A stretch of 64,000 bases of DNA from Macrolepiota albuminosa (lineage: Eukaryota; Basidiomycota; Agaricomycetes; Agaricales; Agaricaceae), in the NCBI GenBank assembly GCA_027475525.1, contig JAMWFC010000070.1, forward strand, positions 496,001 to 560,000, read 5' to 3'. A model generated the notes under the pieces. It saw only the letters and a list, made by a program, of their open reading frames with translations, was not told where the DNA came from and did not search any database. Position numbers and translations under genes: made by a program. Below, one piece after another: positions 55,707 through 64,000 of this stretch. Every line of letters starts with the position of its first letter. Position 1 is the stretch's first letter.

Positions 55707-55903
55707 GGAAGACAGCGAGCAAGGCGTGTTCTCGAGTTCTAGAAAGGTACAGCTCCGGTGAGCCACGTGATTGAGGACCCTGGGCACCGTAATTGGGGTC
55801 CTGACGTCATGTGTTCTCGAAGGTACAGAACTTTGTCTTCTGTGCCAAAAAATTTTGTATTTAAGCCTTTATGTGTACAGTAATCGTTTCCCCACCTTCC
55901 ATC
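55707..55903. promoter_or_regulatory. TFIIB-family / trehalose phosphorylase bidirectional promoter
   Basis: Contains a perfect CRE, TGACGTCA (55802-55809), and an E-box CACGTG (55764-55769). A cAMP/stress-type control of trehalose metabolism would fit, but is inferred. Confidence 0.45.
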
Positions 55904-58900
55904 ATGGCCACGCACCACGACTTTGAATCCAAGCCCTCTGTCACTATCCGTCGCAGGCTTTCTAGCGTGACGCCAAGGCAGAAGCCCATGTTGGCCGCGA
56001 CCTTTTCTCACCTCATCGTGAGACCATCGCGATAATCACTATTATACACTGACCCTTTGTCCAGCCTATGTGGGCTGGTGTCGCTGGTAACCCCGTCAAC
56101 AACAACACAGGTTACGAGATTGTCGTTTCAATCCACGACTCTGTCTACAACACTGATTTTGCCTCGATCGTTGTCCCTTATGAGGCCGGCCAGATCGAGA
56201 AGAATGCACGTATTATTCGTGAACATGTCATCAAGACAATCCGTCAGTTTTCCTCTGAGCATTTGTGCAAATTCCTCGGTGCAGGGGTGACCCTGACGCT
56301 CTTGAGAGAAGTAAACACTGCAACCTCATCTATGTGTGAGACACGTGCTCAAAAAATCTTAGTGCCCCAATCTTTGCACACGTCTGTGGCTTGATTTGGA
56401 CATTGTGCCCATTGTCTTCAATATCAAGCCTTACCATACTGATTCTATTACACGTCCCAATATCAAACATCGTATCTCCTCCACTACCGGATCATATGTT
56501 CCGTCTGGCACGGAGACTCCCACAGTCTTCATAGAGAGCGCCCACCTCGCTGGGACTCTTGACACTGGTGTTCAAGGTCGTTTGCCCATCCCCCGCACTC
56601 TAGATGAACAGGCTGACTCTGCCGCCCGCAAATGTCTCATGTTCTTTGGGCCCAACAACAACCCGCGGCTCAGTATCGGTCCCCGCAATCAAGTCGCCGT
56701 CGATGCTGGCGGGAAGATCCATCTCATCGATGACCTCGAAGAGTACAGGAAAACCGTTGGCCCCGGGTAAGGGATTCTCCACTTTGATTTTTGACTTTGA
56801 TCGACATCTGAAATGCCGCCTTACTTAGAACTTGGAATTCAGTCAACAAGCTTGCTGACGAGCTCCGAGAAAAAAAGATCAAGATAGGCTTCTTTTCTTC
56901 GACCCCCCAGGGAGGTATGATGTATCTTTGTCCGATCGCGTTCCACCTGCTGACTTTTGGATGTCAGGTGGAGTTGCGCTTGTTAGTATGCTCTATTTCC
57001 ATCTAGACTCGCTAATCAACCGATCAAACCTAGATGCGTCATGCCTTGATCAGGTTCCTGACGGCTTTGGATGTTGACGCGGCGTGGTGAGCGAATCATA
57101 TCTACCGGCTTATCTTATCTCCTTTCTCTTCTTCTGTGTCCAACTCATCCCCACAACTCTCTGTATACTAACGTCATCTGTCTAGGTATGTTCCAAACCC
57201 GTCTCCCAGTGTCTTCCGTACCACCAAGAACAATCATAACATCTTGCAAGGCGTTGCTGCACCAGATCTCCGCCTCACACAGGAAGCCAAAGATGCCTTT
57301 GACGCCTGGATCCTCAAAAATGGCCTGCGCTGGACTGCCGAAGGCGGACCTCTCGCTCCCGGTGGTGTCGATATTGCCTTCATCGGTATGTTGCTATCTT
57401 GCCATCCAATCACACATCCATGGCTGTGCTTCTTGAAAATTTGCGTCTTGGAGCTGATCTTGGCCACAGATGATCCTCAAATGCCGGGCCTGATTCCGCT
57501 CATTCGGAAAGTGCGCCCGGAGTTGCCGATCATCTATCGTTCGCACATTGAGATCCGCAGCGATCTTGTCCATGTCCCAGGGTCACCTCAAGAGGAGGTG
57601 TGGAAGTACCTCTGGAATAACATTAGACATGCAGATTTGTTCATTAGTGAGTATTTCTCTCTTTAGTCCGGGGACAGATTGAGTGAGGTTTGGCGCGTTT
57701 TAGGTCACCCTGTCAACAAGTTCGTGCCCAGCGATGTCAAGATAGAAAATCTCACTTTACTTGGTGCGGCTACTGATTGGTAAGTGCCTTCATTTGGTCA
57801 AGGAGATCTTATTGTTTCGGCCTGTTCACTCTTTGACTACCTAGGCTTGATGGTCTTAACAAACATCTGGATTCATGGTGAGTTTCCGAGTTCAGCTTAC
57901 CATTTGTGCTTTGTGCAATATTTTGTGGGTACGCCTGCGACATGTGAAATATATGTGGCTACCGTCTAGTTTGTAAAATATCCTTCTGTTCTAAAAAGAA
58001 CATTTCGAAGGGTTCATGTCTTCTGGATTCCTGATTTGGTTTTGACTCCGATGTAATATTGAGATACTGACGATGTTTTCAGGGACACACAGTACTACAT
58101 GGGAGAGTTTAGGACACTTTGTGCTAAGGAAAAAATGTGTGAACTCGGTTGGCCTGCGCGTGACTACTTCATTCAGGTCGCCCGTTTCGATCCTTCCAAA
58201 GGCTCGTTCCATTTTTATAATTTTAGTATTAATCTGTCAGTTAATGCCTTGAAATCATTAGGCATCCCGAACGTCATCGATTCTTACGCCAAGTTCCGCC
58301 GCCTTATGGCTCAGAACGCCAAGAACTCGAGTGTAAATGATATTCCTCAGCTCCTCATTTGCGGTCATGGTGCCGTCGACGATCCTGATGCAAGCATCAT
58401 CTACGACCAGGTCATTCACCTCATTAGCTCGGATGATTATGTCGAGTTTTCCAAGGACATCATTGTCATGCGTCTTCCGCCTAGCGATCAACGTAACTAT
58501 CCAATTCAGTTTCATTTTTGACGCTGTTTGACCTTCTATCTAGTTCTCAACGCCTTGATGGCTAATGCCCGCATCGCACTCCAGCTGTCTACCCGTGAGG
58601 GTTTCGAAGTCAAGGTCTCTGAGGCTGTACACGCTGGTATCCCGGTCATCGCGTCCCGCACTGGCGGTATTCCGCTGCAAATTGAACATGGCAAGTCTGG
58701 ATATCTCTGTGAGCCCGGTGACAATGCCGCTGTTGCGCAACACTTGTACGAGTTGCACACTGATGAGGCGCTCCATCGCCGCATCAGCATCTATGCTAGG
58801 ACCCATGTCAGCGATGAGGTTGGTACGGTCGGCAATGCGGCGGCATGGTTGTACCTTGCGGTCAAGTTTTCGCGCGGCGAAAAAGTATTGCCTAATGGAG

Positions 58901-59001
58901 CATGGTTGAATGATATGCTTCGTGAAGAGACAGGGGAATTATATGCTACCGGAGAGCCGAGGTTGCCTCGTGCTGGCTTGGATGTCCAGGCTGAAAATTG
59001 A
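55904..59001 (+). CDS. Trehalose phosphorylase (retaining, GT4)
   Basis: Reversibly converts trehalose and phosphate to glucose 1-phosphate and glucose; the main trehalose enzyme in many mushrooms. Thirteen exons, from 55904-56017 and 56065-56310 to 58544-59001, give 736 residues, the family length. Landmarks: MWAGVAGNPVNNNTGY, SIHDSVYNTDFAS, CKFLGAGVTLTLLRE, IKIGFFSSTPQGGGVALMRH, AWYVPNPSPSVFRTTKNNHN, IYRSHIEIRSDLVHVPGSPQ, QVARFDPSKGIPNVIDSY, and the GT4 E-x7-E motif STREGFEVKVSEAVHAG. Two oddities: exon 5 is only 14 bp (56968-56981), and the intron at 58202-58261 seems to begin with GC. Confidence 0.96.
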
Positions 59002-60237
59002 GAGGTTAGAGGTTTTCAAAGGTATGGTCACATGTTGGTTGGTCTAGTCATTTATAGAGCTTTCTTGAATCCGTTCAACTTCTTATATGACCTGCTTACC
59101 TTTGGCCCCTATTGTACTAATACATTGTAGAGAGATCTGTCATTTTGTAAAACTTTTTTGTACCGAAATTTGTAAATTCATATGTTATGCAACTGATTCA
59201 CTAGACCTTGAAAGCTGAGTTATCTATTTGGTCAACCTGACATGTTATCTTAAGTTCTCTTTGTTGAGATCTGTGGACAATGGACACCGTAAGCGCACGA
59301 TCAAAGAGAGGCGCGGTCACCCTTTCAATCATATCACACTTATCACACTCATCACATCTACGCAGACAAAGCAGAAACAGAGTATATATATTGCGGTACT
59401 AAATGGACGACACCCTCAGTTGTTATAACACAAGCTGAGGGTGAGTAGACATCATTACCTACAGACTTACGCACGGACTAATTGTACCATAGATTAGGAT
59501 ACTTACGAGTATCTGTGTTATCTAGGTCCCATCGGTTCAGATTCCAACACTCTTGAGTCTGTTCATTTGTACTTTTGATAGTTGGATAAGCCATTGTTAA
59601 CATGGATACTAATTCCACTGACATCTTGGCCGACCTCCTATTGAAATCATTTCTCGCCACCTTCATTGTGATATACAAGGGGGACTAGAAGAAAACAATG
59701 TCATTTGTAACCCCTCGTGTGTAGTTTATATTGTATGTTAGAACATATCATATGTTTTACGCGCATGTGCTTTCTCTGCCAGAACTTGATGCATTTACAG
59801 TCTTGCAAAATAGCTATATAAATTGCCTTTAGTCTATAAATGTATCCTGATTTTTCTGCTTTCAACCGTTGTTTTATACAAGAAACGGCCAAAAGAAGAC
59901 GTATGTCCTTTAAGAACCTCCCAAGCAGGAGAAAGAAGAGAGGACAGCCTGGGAGAGAGCAGTTTTTCAGAGGAAAGTGAACCAAGGTATGTCTTGATAT
60001 CATTTGTTTGATTTGCATAGAAATTTCACCAAAAACATGGTATTTTTGAGTGATTCCTACTTTTTGACAGTCTGAGAATGCTGTATGAGCTCAGGTCGCG
60101 GAAGTCACGACTGATGTGACCCCTAGGGGTGACACGCCAATTGGCAATGGCCTTCCCTCCGTGCACGTCGACACATTATTACTTCCTCCTTCTTTGTTGC
60201 TTCCATAAGGACTTTCATGCTGACATCTTACCAAACG
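59002..60237. other. Intergenic region
   Basis: AT-rich sequence with short ORFs of poor quality on both strands. No feature supported. Confidence 0.5.
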
Positions 60238-61037
60238 ATGGAAATTGATTGCCACTCCCCCCCTTTCATGGCCCTACGTGCGCCAACCAAGCGCGCTCGC
60301 TCTCCAGGGAGTCCTCATGACCGTCCTAATGTAGGCTTTCATCCACAGTGGAGTTCATGCAGACGTCGTTAAGGAAATTATGCCAGAAACGACTTTCGCT
60401 AATGATCGACCGCCTCAGGCATGCCCATTCGAGCGGAAATGTGACACCTCAAAGTCCCGCGGCCAATTCGCGCTTTCCTTCTGAGGATTGGGTACAGAAA
60501 ACAGATGGACTCACTATTGATAGCCCCATCATTGTGGACCCGAGGCTAGGAGAGGACCGTGACGAGGATATGGTGAGCTGTCTTCTTTCACCCTGTATTA
60601 TGATTACGAACGCCTCTGCTTAGAACACGGATTCTGAAGAAACAGTAGTGATACAACCACCAGTACAGCAGTCCCAGCGCCCGGCTCTTCCTCCGATACA
60701 AATCACGCATGCATCTTTGCCCCGGTACCAATACCACCAACGTACTCCAATTTCTACCGCTTCTTCGATACCAACACCTCCTGGTCCTCTAGTGACTGTA
60801 CTCCCTCCAACGCCATCGATATCGACATCACCGGCACTGTTAATCGATGCATCACCTATGCAGACGCAGACACCAGTACGCCCAGTGACGCCCGTGTATA
60901 ATGCAGCCGGCGACAACGCTATGATTCTGTCATCTCCTGTCACAGCCCCAGCACGAAAGCAGCGCTTCACAATGGGTCCGCGTGCTGATTGTATCAAGTG
61001 TCAGATGAACGTAAAGGGTCATTCAGTGCACTATTGA
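60238..61037 (+). CDS. Disordered hypothetical protein
   Basis: Function unknown. The start at 60238 reads MEIDCHSPPFMALRAPTKRA with a basic patch (KRARSPGSP) like a nuclear signal; an intron of 32-39 bp then leads to RLSLMIDRLRHAHSSGNVTP. After a second intron (60573-60623) comes a Pro/Thr/Ser-rich stretch, ending with the conserved-looking RKQRFTMGPRADCIKCQMNV and KGHSVHY, where CxxC and a late His could bind metal. The first intron is unusually short, so that junction may be wrong. Its 3' side faces the hairpin and POL5. Confidence 0.55.
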
Positions 61038-61228
61038 GTCCGATGAGTATTTCGGACTAAAACAGATACGAACAGTAATCATAGAGGATGCCGAGTTAGA
61101 TTACAATGAACGATTCATTGTTCAAGGTTTCGAATAATATCAAACCATCATATGTATCATGTTTTTTGAAAATTTGTGGTCGTAGCGCCCACTGTGGTCA
61201 CGCCCCCTTTCTCCAATTGACCTTGCTC

Positions 61229-61382
61229 ATGGAATAATCCGAGATTGTTCCTACATGTAAACAAAGGCAGGTGTGTAGGTAGGACCAAACAACAAGACAG
61301 AATCTATGGAATAATCCGAGATTGTTCCTACATGTAAACAAAGGCAGGTGTGTAGGTAGGACCAAACAACAAGACAGAATCT
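61229..61382. repeat. Exact 77-bp tandem duplication
   Basis: Copies 61229-61305 and 61306-61382 are identical, in intergenic DNA. Confidence 0.92.
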
Positions 61383-61456
61383 TTTGAAGATATTATGATC
61401 CATAGATTGATTGAAACAACATATCAGACCCCACTGCTTCTAACCCAGATAGCGTT

Positions 61457-61501
61457 GGGAGACATTCCACTAAGCCACAGTAGCTTAGTGGAATGTCTCC
61501 C
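61457..61501. repeat. Perfect 18-bp inverted repeat (hairpin)
   Basis: GGGAGACATTCCACTAAG and its exact reverse complement enclose a 9-base loop. Pairing continues weakly for about three bases outside. Between two genes on the same strand. Confidence 0.85.
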
Positions 61502-61763
61502 GACAGATAGTGATTCGTCTATTGTCATGCACAGAGCGTGGTCGTATTCCATTTTACTTCAGTCGATACGAGACATCTAGATGATGTGGAGAGAGACCTC
61601 GAAGACCAACCCGAGAGGCCGTAGGTGTAGTACTTGTAATTCATCACTGTATATATTTCGATTGACTTATATTTGCTTGTGTCAACGAAATAAAGCACAT
61701 GCAAACACGATCTGACAATCTGGGGGAAAAAATTAAGGTGTGAAAGTGCGCTGCAGCCACAAA

Positions 61764-64000
61764 ATGTCCACGACCTTGCCATTGTTTTGGCATTTGTCTT
61801 CTGCATCCAAGAAGGAGCGTCTGGATGCTTCTGTAAAGCTCATTGAGGCTTTGGAACAGTTTCAATCACAGTTCGTTCCAGCCAATAATTCTGGCGTGGC
61901 CTCAGGATCTGAAGAGGAGGATGACGAGGATGAGGATGAGGAGGGGCCCTCAAAGTCGGACGGCTTGGACTTACTCAACGTGCAAGACGTGTCATACTCA
62001 ATACGACGGTTGGTGCGTGGTTTGGCTAGTCCCCGGGAGAGCAGTCGGCTAGGTTTTGCTGTTGCATTGACTGAGGTGCGCATCTCTTTGAAGTTGACTT
62101 CTCTCCTTCGCAAAAATAACTGAAACTCATTTGTGAATAGCTTCTTTCTCGGATCCAGACCGTGACATGCTCTCAGATTGTGGCCCTGATTGTGAATGGA
62201 AGCAAAGTTCAAAGTTCAATGTCTGGTCAAGAGGAACGCGACGTCTTATTCGCCCGTTTATTTGGTCTGACTGCTGTTATACAATCTGGACTTGTTGTAC
62301 GCACCGGAGTTTTGAACACGTCCGCATCTTCTGCCGCAGACGCGTCCACCCTTTCTAGCTTCGAAGAGGTCATCAAGGAATTGCTTGTCCTTGGAGAGAA
62401 GAAGTCGTGGCTGCGTGAAAGTGCATGGTGGACGATCAACTTGGCTATTGATTCCTTAAAAGACAGTCAGGTCACTTGGAGGGGTGATGCTGTTCTTAGA
62501 GTGATCCAGCAGCTTTTTGTGGATTACGACATATGGTCTCCGGAAAAGGTCGCCTTGACGCTGAAGTTGCAGGCGTTATATCCAGATCAAGACTGGCGTA
62601 AGCTTTGCTCGCCGGCCTTCAAAAATCCTGATTTATTGCATACCGGAAATCTGCAGAATCTGGCTCGCGTATTAAAAGTAACATCGCTACCATACTTCCC
62701 GGCCATGCATGAGAATTTATTGGTTTTCTGCTCGTTTAGGAATCAGCTGTTGAAGATAACGATGGGGAAGACGTTCCAAAAACAACTACAGGAAATTGGA
62801 AACCTCAGCTCCATTTTGTTTGGGACACAATACTGGAACAACTCCTTCCAGGCCAAAATTCTTCGCAATCGCTTCCAGGAACCTTCCAAGAGTTTTTCCG
62901 TATCGTTGTAGATGGTAGACTTAACCTTTGTTCTCTGGCAGAAATAGTGTCTAACCACCCTTTCGTTCTATAGAATCATTATTCTCTTCGACTGCTTCGG
63001 TTGAACGGAAATATTGGGGCTTCCAAGTCTTCCAAAAGGCCTTACCACGTGTCACTCAAGATACCATGCCCATGCTCTTCACGAAGAATTTCATGCGAAC
63101 TTGGATCAATCACCTTTCAAAACCAGATCGCTATCTGCACAAGATTGCACTGAAGACGGTAGTTATTACTTATTGGAATGCTATAGTGGCGTTGACCTGA
63201 TGGACCTAGGCCACCGACGTGCAAGCCTTCGTGCAAAGCAATCCTCAGCTTGGTTTTGCCTTGATCTTGCAGCTGACCGGTGCCAATGGCAATCACCAGT
63301 TCGACAAGCTGACAAAAACTAAAACCGTCGAAACCATTTTGACATCCATGGACGCAGAGGGGATTAAGACTTATATTGAGTATCTTCTGGGGCAAGTGAA
63401 TGGACCGAGTCAAACCACGTATGTAGCCTATTATCTCCTCCTTCCGAAGCTAATTGGTTTCACAGTGAGGACATCCGCGTGATTAATTCCCGTCGGTCGT
63501 GGATTATAGAGCAACTTGGTGGTCTCATCCGCAGTGGTTCTATACCAAAGAATGATGATTGGGTGCAATCAATACTGGATTTTCTAATCGTTCATGGCCT
63601 ATTCACCGTCAAAAAGAAGGATGAGAAGAGTCGCTTCCTTGCTGTACGTTCTTCATGCCAGCTAGTTGTGCTCATGATCTGGACTAATATACACTGTAGC
63701 TGCATTCCATACCCAATCCCGTCTTCTCCGATGAGCTCCGTAAATCATGTCGCACCAGACTTCTTTCTTGTATCGGTGATCTCAATGCGCAGACCTCTGT
63801 TGTGAAATTGAGTGACAAGACATCCAAGATGTCTGCAGTTGCTTCTGATGGGGAGTTCTGGGTGTCTAAAATCTTGAATACCATTCGGACTTTGACGGAG
63901 GATTGCAAGCATATCTCGTTACAAATCAACCTCGAAGATGATGTCTCGGTACATTGTGTAAAGGCACAGGAACTTGCTGCCCAGCTCAAAACTGTCGGTT
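61764..64000 (+). CDS. POL5: DNA polymerase phi / MYBBP1A-like protein POL5 (5' part)
   Basis: Nucleolar protein needed for rRNA synthesis and ribosome assembly; polymerase-like in name only. Exons 61764-62075, 62141-62677, 62740-62914, 62974-63158, 63210-63418, 63466-63643 and 63700 to the window end join in frame. Landmarks: LPLFWHLSSASKKERLDASV, an acidic EEEDDEDEDEE stretch, SIRRLVRGLASPRESSRLGF, LTEL then LSRI, FARLFGLTAVIQSGL, RESAWWTINLAIDSL, FVWDTILEQLLPG, YWGFQVFQKALP and FTKNFMRTWINHLSKPDRYL. These are the helical repeats of the family N-terminal half. The protein is cut by the window edge; relatives run past 1,000 residues. Confidence 0.93.

Overview
This is nuclear DNA from a fungus, most likely a basidiomycete of the Agaricomycetes. 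The coding genes are cut by many introns of about 48-60 bp with GT-AG ends. They include families typical of mushrooms: retaining trehalose phosphorylase, UstYa-like DUF3328 proteins, DUF7330-like proteins, TSC1 and a Helitron. No rRNA, tRNA or CRISPR array was seen.

Layout. 1-12.6 kb is mobile DNA: the gag end and 5' LTR of an LTR retrotransposon (minus strand), an apparently intact autonomous Helitron (minus strand, ORF in four exons), a foldback-like inverted-repeat element built from 61-bp satellite units, and a short TIR element (MITE). 12.6-17.7 kb is gene-poor, with one DUF7330-like gene. 17.7-38.7 kb is a dense block of housekeeping genes in seven successive head-to-head pairs: CIA2/DCN1, PAP2 phosphatase/PPP4R2, FYV7/eIF1, SNRNP27/RRM protein, CBP20/RPT3, P5C reductase/ALG13 (then TRM9), and NAC-alpha/TSC1. 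38.7-53.5 kb is an accessory region: a 49-residue secreted peptide, two DUF3328 genes, a LINE remnant, two fungal membrane proteins, a duplicated alpha/beta-hydrolase (prolyl-aminopeptidase-like) and the SUMO gene. 53.5-64 kb holds a TFIIB-family factor, trehalose phosphorylase, a disordered hypothetical protein and the 5' part of POL5 (MYBBP1A).

Sequence quality matters here. Fifteen places carry two adjacent exact copies of a segment, always with a period of exactly 77 bp. They lie in genes, introns, transposons and spacers alike. In several genes, dropping one copy restores the reading frame. The simplest reading is that contigs sharing a 77-base k-mer overlap were joined without merging it. 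Apparent frameshifts at those places should not be taken as biology. A few one-base frameshifts, in P5C reductase and the second DUF3328 gene, are separate.

The best candidates for new biology are the Helitron with intron-bearing tandem repeats at both ends, the 61-bp inverted satellite arrays, and the 40-52 kb accessory locus. That locus joins a small secreted peptide, two UstYa-type proteins and two peptidase-like hydrolases, and could be a peptide-modification locus. This last point is inference only.
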